Of a stretch of DNA of 64,000 nt, positions 33,683 through 42,326 are shown piece by piece. The notes below the pieces were generated by a model that was not told the DNA's origin, made no database searches, and saw nothing but the letters and a program-made list of their open reading frames with translations. The DNA is taken from assembly GCF_002970915.1 (NCBI RefSeq), contig NZ_CP027190.1, positions 1,798,001 through 1,862,000 of the forward strand. The letters are read 5' to 3'. This DNA comes from Lactobacillus sp. CBA3605 (GTDB lineage: Bacteria; Bacillota; Bacilli; Lactobacillales; Lactobacillaceae). The position numbers and the translations under genes are program-made. Numbering within the stretch: the first letter of the stretch is position 1; each line of letters begins with the position of its first letter.

Positions 33683-33712
33683 ATAACCAGTAAATCTTAG
33701 GAGGAATAGTTC

Positions 33713-34849
33713 ATGAGCAAAGTGTTAAAACATGCGATCATCTATACCGGTTTAGAAAAGATTGATGACGGTTATATTCGTTTCGGCAAAGAAATCGAAG
33801 CGGTTGGTTCGATGGACGATTATGTCGCACAACCAGATGATGACATTGAATTTGTTAGCGGAAAGACAATTGTCCCTGGCTTTATTGATGTTCATAGTCA
33901 TGGTGGTTATAGTTTTGATGCTATGGATGGTGATCCAGCTGAAATTAATGAAATGGTCAACGATATGGTGGCACGCGAAGGGATTACCTCGTATTTCTGT
34001 ACGACGATGACCCAGTCAAATGAAAACTTAGATCATTCGATGGCCGGAATTAATGCCGCGGCTAAAGAAAATCCAGTTATTCAAGGGGTTCATTTGGAAG
34101 GGCCATTTATTTCAGCTAGCTTTAAAGGTGCGCAACCTGAAGAATACATTAAGAATCCCAATGTGGCTTTATTAGACAATTGGAATAAATTGTCGGGCGG
34201 GCGCGTTAAGCTAATTACTTATGCTCCCGAAGATCCTGGGTCGCGTGAATTCGAAAAGTATTGCTTGGAAAATGGCATTGTGCCTTCAGTTGGTCACAGT
34301 AATGCGACGCGGGCTCAGTTGCTTGCAAGTAAGGCCACCCATGTCACGCATTTATACAATGCGCAACGTGAATTTAAGCACCGCGAACCAGGTGTAACCG
34401 GGCATGCCATGCTTGAAAATAACATGTACTGCGAATTGATTTGTGATGGGTTCCATATTGTCCCTGACATGATTAAACTTGCTTATGAACAAAAGGGTGT
34501 CGACCGGATTGAATTAGTTACTGATTCGATGCGTGCTAAGGGTGAACCTGATGGTATCAGTGAATTAGGTGGCCAAAAGGTTATCGTTAAAGATGGTCAA
34601 GCACGTTTGGAAGCTGGTAACTTAGCCGGTTCTGTGTTAACTTATATCAACGCCTTTAAGAATGTCCAAAAGTTCACTGGTTGTGGTATTGCGGAAGCCG
34701 TTAAGATGTCATCCGTTAATCAAGCTGAGGAATTTAAGCTCACGAAAAAAGGGACGTTGGAAGCTGGCAAAGATGCGGACCTTAACATCTTAGATGCTGA
34801 TCAAGATTTGGTCGCTACCTATAGCTACGGTCAAAAAGCTGTTAAATAA
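33713..34849 (+). CDS. nagA: N-acetylglucosamine-6-phosphate deacetylase
   Basis: 378 residues of the amidohydrolase superfamily. Metal and substrate residues are visible in DVHSHGG, HLEGPFIS, VGHSNAT, THLYNAQ and LVTDSMRAKG. It removes acetate from GlcNAc-6-P, feeding glycolysis and wall precursor pools. AGGAGG 8 bases before the ATG. It is followed by its probable repressor gene (27 bases) and preceded by a dre-type operator. Confidence 0.96.
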   Translation: MSKVLKHAIIYTGLEKIDDGYIRFGKEIEAVGSMDDYVAQPDDDIEFVSGKTIVPGFIDVHSHGGYSFDAMDGDPAEINEMVNDMVAREGITSYFCTTMTQSNENLDHSMAGINAAAKENPVIQGVHLEGPFISASFKGAQPEEYIKNPNVALLDNWNKLSGGRVKLITYAPEDPGSREFEKYCLENGIVPSVGHSNATRAQLLASKATHVTHLYNAQREFKHREPGVTGHAMLENNMYCELICDGFHIVPDMIKLAYEQKGVDRIELVTDSMRAKGEPDGISELGGQKVIVKDGQARLEAGNLAGSVLTYINAFKNVQKFTGCGIAEAVKMSSVNQAEEFKLTKKGTLEAGKDADLNILDADQDLVATYSYGQKAVK

Positions 34850-34875
34850 ATAATTAGAAGTAAGGGATGAGGACC

Positions 34876-35577
34876 GTGAGTTCGCCAATTTATATTCAAA
34901 TTCACAACCAAATTAAACAAGCCATTGAGGCCGGTCGGTGGGCGGTCGGTGACCGAATTCCATCTGAACGTGAGTTGGCCAATAAGTTTGACGTGAGTCG
35001 CATGACCTTGCGCCAAGCCATTCAGACTTTGGTTGATGAGGGAATACTGGAGCGGCGAGTCGGCGCTGGCACCTTTGTTGCTAACCAAAAAGTGCAGGAA
35101 AAAATGTCAGGAGTGACTAGCTTTACCGATTTAATGCTAGCTCAAGGTAAGGTCCCGTCCAGTAAAACGATTTCGTATCACGTGACGAGCCCGTCCTTAT
35201 CCGAAAGTGAAAAGTTAGCTTTAGAACCTAACGAACAGGTTTTACGGATGGAACGGATTCGGTACGGTGATGACTTGCCAATTTGTTTTGAAGTCGCAAC
35301 GGTGCCCGAACGCCTAGTCAAACAATTTACTAAGGATGAGGTCACGAGTTCGTTGTATCGGACGTTGGAAGCCAAAGCTGGGTTTGTACCTGGTAAGGCA
35401 CAACAAACGGTTTCGGCGATGTCGGCTTCAGAACGAATTGCGGAGTTTTTGTCTGTTCGGCGCGGGGATGCATTGTTACGCTTACGCCAAATTTCGTACT
35501 TACAAACGGGCGAACCGTTTGAATATGTGCGGACACAATATGTGGGCAATCGGTTTGAATTTTATTTAGAAAAATAA
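34876..35577 (+). CDS. nagR: GntR-family repressor NagR (HutC subfamily)
   Basis: 233 residues. An N-terminal winged helix (~5-70: IYIQIHNQIKQAI, GDRIPSERELANKFDVSRMTLRQAI) and a C-terminal UTRA effector domain (~95-230, ending EFYLEK). Adjacent to nagA and a dre-type site, so control of GlcNAc use is likely. Start GTG 34876 is preferred: AAGGG/GAGG lie at a suitable distance, while ATG 34867 abuts the AAGGG. Confidence 0.88.
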   Translation: MSSPIYIQIHNQIKQAIEAGRWAVGDRIPSERELANKFDVSRMTLRQAIQTLVDEGILERRVGAGTFVANQKVQEKMSGVTSFTDLMLAQGKVPSSKTISYHVTSPSLSESEKLALEPNEQVLRMERIRYGDDLPICFEVATVPERLVKQFTKDEVTSSLYRTLEAKAGFVPGKAQQTVSAMSASERIAEFLSVRRGDALLRLRQISYLQTGEPFEYVRTQYVGNRFEFYLEK

Positions 35578-35583
35578 ACTAGT

Positions 35584-35628
35584 CTAAAAACAGGATCTGA
35601 GATAAAAGCGCTCAGGTCCTGTTTTTAG
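35584..35628. terminator. bidirectional terminator between nagR and tagA
   Basis: 18-base arms 35584-35601 and 35611-35628 (CTAAAAACAGGATCTGAG and its near-complement), with A-rich and T-rich flanks. It serves nagR on + and tagA on -. Confidence 0.88.
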
Positions 35629-35634
35629 CATTGG

Positions 35635-36366
35635 TTAATGTTGGCGGGCAATTTTTTTGACGAGTCGTAAATAGCGTGGTAACACGAGCATCCGTTTGAA
35701 ACGACTAGGTTCTTTGATTAAGCGATAGAGCCATTCAATATGATGTTGTTGCCAGAATTTTGGCGCGCGCTTGACGGTCCCGGCTAATACGTCGAAGCTC
35801 CCGCCAACACCCATCCAAAGCCCGTCAACTCGGTGACGATAAGTGGCGATGAAGACCTCTTGCTTGGGAAAGCCCGTTGCGACCAGAATCATATCTGGTC
35901 GTGCCGCAACTAGCTGGTCAACGACGGCCGCTTCATCGGTATAATAACCGTCTTGGGCGCCTGCAATTACTAGTTGCGGGTAGCGTGCCGTTACTTTAGC
36001 GACAACTTGGGTTAAAACGGCTGGTTTAGCACCTAGCAAAAAGACGCGTTGGTGATGTTTTGCGCCCCAAGTCAATAAACTCAATAGTGTGTCATAGCCG
36101 GTAATTCGTTCGGGTAACGGGGTTCCTAAGATTTTTGCCCCTTGAATGACCCCAATGCCATCGGGCGTGATATAGTCGGCTTGGGCCAAGATGCGCTGAT
36201 AATCCGGGTGTTCGCGAGCATACATGAGAATTTCCGGGTTAGCGGTGACCACAAACCGATTGCGGTGCTGCAAGATATCTTGTTGTAATTGTGCTTGAAA
36301 AGCGACGTTTGTCGTCTTAATGAACGAAACGTTTAAAATGGTGACGGTGTCAAAAGGTGCTGACAT
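35635..36366 (-). CDS. tagA: WecG/TagA/CpsF glycosyltransferase
   Basis: 243 residues, GT26 family: VTANPEILMYAR, DYITPDGIGVIQGAKILG, VFLLGAKP, GFPKQEVFI and GVGGSFDVLAGTVKRAP are the conserved blocks. TagA adds ManNAc to undecaprenyl-linked GlcNAc, starting the linkage unit of wall teichoic acid. Start ATG 36366 with GAGG 6 bases upstream is chosen over an upstream GTG (36378) that lies inside this ribosome site. Monocistronic. Confidence 0.9.
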   Translation of the reverse strand: MSAPFDTVTILNVSFIKTTNVAFQAQLQQDILQHRNRFVVTANPEILMYAREHPDYQRILAQADYITPDGIGVIQGAKILGTPLPERITGYDTLLSLLTWGAKHHQRVFLLGAKPAVLTQVVAKVTARYPQLVIAGAQDGYYTDEAAVVDQLVAARPDMILVATGFPKQEVFIATYRHRVDGLWMGVGGSFDVLAGTVKRAPKFWQQHHIEWLYRLIKEPSRFKRMLVLPRYLRLVKKIARQH

Positions 36367-36525
36367 AAGAGGCCTCACTTTCTAATCCTAATTAGAGTAT
36401 AGTTAAATCATGAATTTCTGCAACTTTTTCAGGTGCTAACATTCATTAGTTTTTAAAAGAATGCTAAAATAGGCTTAACTTATTTGTAAAGTCGCTTACA
36501 ACTTACGAAATGGAGAATTGGACGC

Positions 36526-37992
36526 ATGACTCAAATATATCCGGATGATAGTTTAACCTTGCATACGGATGCTTACCAGATTAACATGATGCAAACTTAT
36601 TGGGAACAAGGGATTCATAACAAGCACGCTGTTTTTGAGGTCTTTTTCCGTAAAATGCCGTTCCAAAATGGGTACGCAATTTTTGCGGGCTTGGAACGAG
36701 TGGTTAAGTATATCAATAATCTTCACTTTACGGCGACTGATATCGCTTATTTGCGTGAAGCCGAAGATTATTCTGAAGGCTTTTTAGCTTATTTACAAGA
36801 TTTTAAATTTGATGCGACGATTCGTTCCGCTCGTGAAGGGGATCTTGTTTTTAATAATGAACCCGTGATGCAAGTGGAAGGGCCCTTAGCGACCTGCCAA
36901 TTGATTGAAACGGCGCTGTTGAATATTATTAACTATCAAACTTTGATTGCGACCAAGGCTGCCCGTATTAAGTCGGTTGTGGGTGAAGATGGCTTATTGG
37001 AGTTTGGAACTCGGCGGGCCCAAGAATTTGATGCGGCAATTTGGGGTACTCGGGCTGCGTATATTGGCGGCTTCGATGCGACTAGTAATGTGCGTGCGGG
37101 TAAGATTTTTGGGATTCCAATTAGCGGGACGCATGCCCATGCGTTAGTGCAAACTTACCGCAATGATTATGCAGCCTTTAAAGCTTATGCAGAGACCCAT
37201 CACGACTGTGTCTTCTTAGTTGATACGTATGATACGTTACGCAGTGGGGTTCCGAGTGCAATTAAAGTGGCTAAAGAAATGGGCGACCGCATTAATTTCC
37301 AAGGGGTCCGGATCGATAGTGGCGACATGGCTTATTTATCTAAGCGGGTGCGCGAACAATTGGATCAAGCCGGTTTCCCAGATGCCAAGATTTATGCCTC
37401 AAATGATTTAGATGAAAAAACGATTCAAAACTTAAAGATGCAAGGCGCCAAGATTAGTGTTTGGGGGGTTGGAACCAAGCTGATTACGGCGTTTGACCAA
37501 CCAGCACTCGGGGCGGTTTATAAGATGGTTTCCATTGAAGATGATCAGCATCAGATGGTTGATACGATTAAGTTGTCCAACAATGCGGAAAAGGTTTCGA
37601 CACCTGGTCGCAAACAGATTTGGCGGATTACGAAGCGGGCGGATGGTAAATCAGAAGGAGATTATGTGACCTTATCTGATGAAGATCCGCGTAATGAAGA
37701 ATCGATTTACATGTTCCATCCTAGTTATACGTATATTAACAAAACGGTTAGTGATTTTGATGCGCGGCCCGTTTTAGTCCCTATTTATGATCAAGGAAAA
37801 CAAGTCTATCAGTTGCCTGAATTGGCGGCGATTAAGCAATACGCTTATGATAGTTTGGATTCGTTATGGGATGAGTATAAGCGCGACTTAAATCCGCAAG
37901 ATTATCCGGTGGATTTATCGCAAAAACTCTACGATCATAAAATGAACATCATTCATTCAGTCCGTGACTGGGTGAGTCAAAAAGACTATTAG
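36526..37992 (+). CDS. pncB: nicotinate phosphoribosyltransferase
   Basis: 488 residues. DAYQINMMQTYW at the N-terminus, FGTRRAQEFDAA, ISGTHAHALVQTY (catalytic His region), FQGVRIDSGDMAYL and VWGVGTKLITA. It converts nicotinate plus PRPP to NaMN, with ATP. nadE follows after 14 bases: a two-gene NAD salvage operon. The ATG follows TGGAGAA. Confidence 0.96.
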   Translation: MTQIYPDDSLTLHTDAYQINMMQTYWEQGIHNKHAVFEVFFRKMPFQNGYAIFAGLERVVKYINNLHFTATDIAYLREAEDYSEGFLAYLQDFKFDATIRSAREGDLVFNNEPVMQVEGPLATCQLIETALLNIINYQTLIATKAARIKSVVGEDGLLEFGTRRAQEFDAAIWGTRAAYIGGFDATSNVRAGKIFGIPISGTHAHALVQTYRNDYAAFKAYAETHHDCVFLVDTYDTLRSGVPSAIKVAKEMGDRINFQGVRIDSGDMAYLSKRVREQLDQAGFPDAKIYASNDLDEKTIQNLKMQGAKISVWGVGTKLITAFDQPALGAVYKMVSIEDDQHQMVDTIKLSNNAEKVSTPGRKQIWRITKRADGKSEGDYVTLSDEDPRNEESIYMFHPSYTYINKTVSDFDARPVLVPIYDQGKQVYQLPELAAIKQYAYDSLDSLWDEYKRDLNPQDYPVDLSQKLYDHKMNIIHSVRDWVSQKDY

Positions 37993-38006
37993 GAGGAATT
38001 TAGCCG

Positions 38007-38834
38007 ATGCGGCCATTACAAACTGAAATTATTAAGGCACTCCACGTTGCCCCCCAGATTGATCCCGAAACCGAAATTCGGCGGAGTATTGATTTTTTGA
38101 AAGCGTATCTCAAAAAGAATTCATTTTTGACAACCTACGTTTTAGGTATTTCGGGTGGTCAAGACTCCACGCTAGCCGGCAAATTGACCCAAATGGCCAT
38201 TGACGAAATGCGTGCGGAAACTGGCAATCCTGATTACCAGTTTATTGCGGTTCGGTTGCCTTATGGTGATCAGGCGGACGAATCTGATGCGATGGCGGCG
38301 ATTGACTTTATGCAAGCCGATGTGGTTGACCGTGTCGATATTCAACCCGCAACGGATGCAATGGTTGCAGCTTTGGAAGCCAACTCACTGGCCATTCATG
38401 ATTTTAACAAAGGGAACATTAAAGCTCGACAACGGATGATTGTGCAATATGGGATTGCCGGTGAAACTCACGGCGTCGTTGTGGGTACGGATCATGCCGC
38501 TGAAGCAGTCACCGGATTTTACACGAAATATGGTGATGGTGGCGCTGATGTAGTGCCTTTATATCGCTTAAATAAACGACAAGGGCGCGCGATGTTGACT
38601 TATCTACAAGCGCCTAAACACCTTTATGAAAAGGTCCCAACGGCTGACTTGGAAGATGATCGCCCCGCCTTACCGGATGAAGTGGCGTTAGGTGTGCATT
38701 ATGATGAGATTGATGATTATTTAGAAGGCCGGTCGATTGCCCCTGCTGCCGCTGAAAAGATTGAAGCGTGGTATTTAAAGACTGCGCACAAGCGGCACGC
38801 CGCAATTAACGTCTTTGATGATTTTTGGAAATAA
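38007..38834 (+). CDS. nadE: NAD synthetase, ammonia-dependent
   Basis: 275 residues, homodimeric NH3-dependent type without a glutaminase domain. PP-loop [14 protein letters not shown] (~46-59), [41 protein letters not shown]. It amidates deamido-NAD to NAD+. AGGAGG 10 bases before the ATG; partner of pncB. Confidence 0.96.
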   Translation: MRPLQTEIIKALHVAPQIDPETEIRRSIDFLKAYLKKNSFLTTYVLGISGGQDSTLAGKLTQMAIDEMRAETGNPDYQFIAVRLPYGDQADESDAMAAIDFMQADVVDRVDIQPATDAMVAALEANSLAIHDFNKGNIKARQRMIVQYGIAGETHGVVVGTDHAAEAVTGFYTKYGDGGADVVPLYRLNKRQGRAMLTYLQAPKHLYEKVPTADLEDDRPALPDEVALGVHYDEIDDYLEGRSIAPAAAEKIEAWYLKTAHKRHAAINVFDDFWK

Positions 38835-38854
38835 AGATTACTTATGGCTATTAG

Positions 38855-38883
38855 TAGACAACGGTCCAGTTATTCGCTATACT
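38855..38883 (+). promoter_or_regulatory. promoter of the riboswitch-ATPase transcript
   Basis: TAGACA (38855-38860), 17 bp, TATACT (38878-38883). Transcription from about 38890 would begin just before the riboswitch. Confidence 0.7.
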
Positions 38884-38895
38884 GATGCTACAATC

Positions 38896-38980
38896 ATAAG
38901 GGAGTAACTAGCAGATTATCTGCGGCAACGTCGTCAACAAGAAGCCAATCCGGTGTTGTCTTAAATAGTGAGACTTATGT
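38896..38980 (+). ncRNA. yybP-ykoY (manganese) riboswitch candidate
   Basis: Family-like elements in order: AAGGGAGTAACTAGC (38898-38912), a small GCAGA-TTA-TCTGC hairpin, CGTCGTCAACA, a CAACA/TGTTG stem capped by a CCGG-containing loop, and the closing GTGAGACTT (38968-38976). Published yybP-ykoY aptamers carry GGGGAGUAG, a UCA-containing loop and a 3' GAGACC-like strand, and sense Mn2+; several control P-type ATPases such as Lactococcus YoaB. The closing strand also forms the 5' arm of the next terminator, so ligand binding would prevent termination. Called by eye, no covariance model was run. Confidence 0.72.
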
Positions 38981-39017
38981 ATGTCACATTTTGCGTGCAT
39001 ACATGAGTCTCATTTTC
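38968..39017 (+). terminator. riboswitch expression-platform terminator
   Basis: 16-bp stem: 38968-38983 with 38998-39013 (two wobbles), then TTTTC. The 5' arm overlaps the last strand of the aptamer, giving mutually exclusive folds. Confidence 0.72.
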
Positions 39018-39058
39018 TATACCAAGAAGATGAGGCTCAGATGCGAGGAGGAGATTTT

Positions 39059-41722
39059 ATGTCAAAAGCAACACCGATTTATCAGCAGTCTTTAGCAACG
39101 ATTTATCAGCACTTGCAAACCGACGACCAAGGTCTGAGCCAAATTGAGGCGGACGCCCGCCTAGAAAAATACGGCCATAATGCGTTGAATCAACAAAAAA
39201 CAACGTCATTAATGCAAAAATTTATTGCCCAGTTTAAAGACTTTATGATTATTGTCTTGCTGGTGGCGGCATTAATTGCGGCCTTTACGGGTGAAGGCGT
39301 GGACGCTATCATCATTTTATTAGTTGTCGTATTGAATGCGGTTTTTGGGGTGTTCCAAGAATCCAAAGCTGAAGAAGCGATTAATGCGTTAAAAGAAATG
39401 GCGGCCCCAGATGCGACCGTTTTACGCGATCAAGCCCTTAAAACAGTCAAAAGCGATGAATTAGTCCCAGGTGATATTGTGTCGTTAGAAGCTGGTGACA
39501 TTGTACCAGCGGATTTACGGTTATTGACCAGTGCCTCGTTAAAAGTTGAAGAAGCCGCTTTGACCGGGGAATCAGTCCCCGTTGAGAAGCAAGCGGTGAC
39601 GTTGACTGCAGCGGACTTAGCTATTGGTGACCGGGTCAATATGGCCTATATGAACAGTAACGTGACGTATGGTCGCAGCACTGGAATCGTGGTTGCAACT
39701 GGGATGCAGACCGAAGTTGGCCGGATTGCCGGTATGATTGAAGCGGCTGATGAGACGACGACACCATTGCAAGATAACTTAACGCAATTAGGAAAATCGT
39801 TAACTATTTTGATTTTAATCATTGCCGCAGTTGTGTTTGGGGTCGGGATGTTGCGGGGCAGTGAAAGTCTGATTAACATGCTGCTAACTGCCATTTCGTT
39901 AGCCGTCGCAGCGATTCCCGAAGGCTTACCAGCCATTGTGACCATTACCTTAGCGTTGGGCACACAACGGATGGCGAAACGCCATGCGTTAGTTCGTAAA
40001 CTTCCCGCCGTTGAGACGCTTGGAAGTACCGATATTATTGCGTCGGATAAGACCGGGACGTTAACTCAGAATAAAATGACGGTTGAAAAATTAGTCGTTA
40101 ACCAGAAATTAATTGACGCCCGGACGACTCATTTAGCGCCAGACAGTCATTTGGCACAAGTGATGATTTTGAGTAACGATACGAAAATCATGGCCGATGG
40201 GTTAGCCGGTGATCCGACCGAAACGGCATTAGTGCAGTACCAATTAGATCAGGATTATCCCGTTGATCAGCTCTTAAAAGACCGGCCACGGGTGGATGAA
40301 GTGCCCTTTGATTCTGAACGTAAATTGATGTCAACGGTGCACCCATTACCGAATGGTCAATTCTTAGTAGCCGTTAAAGGGGCGCCAGATGAACTATTAA
40401 AACGCGTTACGGCGATTGAAAACGAGCAACAGGTGGGACCATTTACGCCAGCAATTCGCAATCAAATTTTAGCGACTAACCATCAGTTAGCGACACAAGC
40501 CTTACGTGTCCTGGCGTTTGCTTATAAGATTATCGATGAAATTCCCGCAACGGTTGATTCACTGACTTTAGAAAATGAGTTGATTTTTGCTGGGATGGTC
40601 GGCATGATTGATCCGGAACGTCCAGAAGTTGAACAAGCGGTGGCCGAAGCCAAGTCAGCGGGGATTCGCCCATTAATGATTACTGGTGATCATCGTGATA
40701 CTGCCGAGGCAATTGCAGCTCGTCTGGGAATTATTGAAGCGGGTGATGATGCTGCCGTGATTACGGGTGCAGAATTAGATGCATTGAGTGACGCTGAATT
40801 CAGTAAAAAAGTCGCCGATTACGCGGTGTATGCCCGTGTGGCACCGGAACATAAGGTACGTATCGTTAATGCGTGGCAAAAACGTGGGAAGGTCGTCGCC
40901 ATGACTGGTGACGGGGTCAATGATGCGCCTGCCTTGAAAGCTGCCGACATCGGTATTGGAATGGGAATTACTGGTACGGAAGTCTCTAAAGGGGCCAGTG
41001 ATATGGTCTTAGCAGATGACAACTTTGCGACGATTGTGGTGGCTGTCGAAGAGGGACGAAAGGTCTTTGCCAATATTCAAAAAGCGATTCAATACTTGTT
41101 ATCAGCAAACTTAGGCGAAGTTTTGACCTTGTTTATGATGACTATGCTGGGCTGGCAAATCTTAGCACCGGTGCATATTTTATGGATTAACTTGGTGACT
41201 GATACCTTGCCAGCAATTGCGTTGGGCGTTGAACCGACTGAAAAGAACATTATGCAGCATAAACCACGTGGACGTAACTCGAACTTCTTCTCAGGGGGTG
41301 TGTTCTCTAGTATTATCTATCAAGGGTTACTAGAAGGTGGGATTACTCTGTTCGTTTATTGGCTGGCGATTACGTATCCCGTTCATGCTAATGCGAGCTT
41401 GGCCCATGCTGATGCGTTAACTATGGCCTTTGCCACTTTAGGGTTAATTCAGTTATTCCATGCGTTTAACTCTAAGTCGATTCATGAGTCACTGTTCACA
41501 GTTGGCTTGTTCCGAAATAAGTTCTTTAACTGGGCAATCTTAATTGCGTTTGCCTTACTTGCCATGACTATCATGGTGCCAGGCTTAAATGGCTTGTTCC
41601 ATGTCAGTCATTTGGATGGTTACCAATGGGGAATCGTAGCGGCCGCATCAATTTCAATGGTTATTGTTGTTGAAATTGTTAAGTTCGGTCAACGTTGGTG
41701 GCTACGCAAGCATAATGGTTAA
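39059..41722 (+). CDS. P2A-type cation-transporting ATPase, probable Mn2+/Ca2+ exporter
   Basis: 887 residues, about ten membrane helices. Actuator motif LTGESVPV, phosphorylation motif SDKTGTLTQNKM (Asp ~330), PEGLPAIVTITLALG in M4 (Ca/Mn-type site), hinge MTGDGVNDAPALKAADIG, and ILWINLVTDTLPAIALG in M6. It resembles SERCA/PacL and Lactococcus YoaB or pneumococcal MgtA. The Mn2+ riboswitch upstream suggests it removes excess manganese, which lactobacilli accumulate; that is inference. GAGGAGGAG is 5 bases before ATG 39059; an in-frame ATG at 38981 lies inside the terminator and is rejected. Confidence 0.9.
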   Translation: MSKATPIYQQSLATIYQHLQTDDQGLSQIEADARLEKYGHNALNQQKTTSLMQKFIAQFKDFMIIVLLVAALIAAFTGEGVDAIIILLVVVLNAVFGVFQESKAEEAINALKEMAAPDATVLRDQALKTVKSDELVPGDIVSLEAGDIVPADLRLLTSASLKVEEAALTGESVPVEKQAVTLTAADLAIGDRVNMAYMNSNVTYGRSTGIVVATGMQTEVGRIAGMIEAADETTTPLQDNLTQLGKSLTILILIIAAVVFGVGMLRGSESLINMLLTAISLAVAAIPEGLPAIVTITLALGTQRMAKRHALVRKLPAVETLGSTDIIASDKTGTLTQNKMTVEKLVVNQKLIDARTTHLAPDSHLAQVMILSNDTKIMADGLAGDPTETALVQYQLDQDYPVDQLLKDRPRVDEVPFDSERKLMSTVHPLPNGQFLVAVKGAPDELLKRVTAIENEQQVGPFTPAIRNQILATNHQLATQALRVLAFAYKIIDEIPATVDSLTLENELIFAGMVGMIDPERPEVEQAVAEAKSAGIRPLMITGDHRDTAEAIAARLGIIEAGDDAAVITGAELDALSDAEFSKKVADYAVYARVAPEHKVRIVNAWQKRGKVVAMTGDGVNDAPALKAADIGIGMGITGTEVSKGASDMVLADDNFATIVVAVEEGRKVFANIQKAIQYLLSANLGEVLTLFMMTMLGWQILAPVHILWINLVTDTLPAIALGVEPTEKNIMQHKPRGRNSNFFSGGVFSSIIYQGLLEGGITLFVYWLAITYPVHANASLAHADALTMAFATLGLIQLFHAFNSKSIHESLFTVGLFRNKFFNWAILIAFALLAMTIMVPGLNGLFHVSHLDGYQWGIVAAASISMVIVVEIVKFGQRWWLRKHNG

Positions 41723-41772
41723 GGAACTGTTAGAATAAAAGGTAACTTAAACTAAGAAAAGAGTCGTAACTC

Positions 41773-42207
41773 ATGAAAAAAGCAACGATGGCGACCTACA
41801 TGCCAGTTTTATCAAAAGTTATTGAAAGTACCGAAAAAATGGGCGAACAAATGAATCCCGGTTTTGAAAAGATTCGTCAGGCAGTAGATACGGATGCGAT
41901 TGCTAAAATGGTTCCCGCTGAATTTAATGATATTCAGATGGAATTCACAGATGGCACTGAGCAATACCAAAAAAATCTACAACAATTAAAGCAAGCGGCC
42001 GTTCCCGCGCGCTTGATTGGGAAGCATCGTAACTTGTTGGCGGCATATGAAGCTTATACGACGGCTTGTGCCGCGATGACGGCGAGCTTGAAAATTGCCG
42101 ATCAAACTGTCGACGTTGCTGCATTTAATCAAGCTGAAAAGGATCAAGAAGCTGCGATGACGCATGTTTCCAATGATGTCCAACGGATTATGACGATGGT
42201 GATGTAA
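41773..42207 (+). CDS. uncharacterised helical protein
   Basis: 144 residues, all-helical by composition, no signal peptide, membrane segment or Cys. I do not recognise a family. It is Met- and Ala-rich with a regular heptad-like pattern (YQKNLQQLKQAAVPARLIGKH; FNQAEKDQEAAMTHVSNDVQ), suggesting a helical bundle. It lies 50 bases after the ATPase gene with AGAAAAGAG before the ATG, and has its own terminator, so it may be cotranscribed with the ATPase. Confidence 0.7.
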   Translation: MKKATMATYMPVLSKVIESTEKMGEQMNPGFEKIRQAVDTDAIAKMVPAEFNDIQMEFTDGTEQYQKNLQQLKQAAVPARLIGKHRNLLAAYEAYTTACAAMTASLKIADQTVDVAAFNQAEKDQEAAMTHVSNDVQRIMTMVM

Positions 42208-42220
42208 CTCGCATCAAATG

Positions 42221-42258
42221 AAGAGGACCCGGCCCGATTGGCTGTGTTCCTCTTTTTA
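42221..42258 (+). terminator. terminator after the uncharacterised gene
   Basis: AAGAGGA (42221-) pairs with TTCCTCTT, with an inner GGCC/GGCT part, followed by T. Confidence 0.75.
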
Positions 42259-42326
42259 TTTAACGAAAATCACGGGTTAAGCGCGTATAATATAACGTAA
42301 TAGTTAGTTAAAGATTGGGTGAAAAT

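Noticed and set aside
38981..39058. N-terminal extension of the P-type ATPase
   Set aside because: These bases form the riboswitch terminator; the strong GAGGAGGAG site sets the start at 39059.
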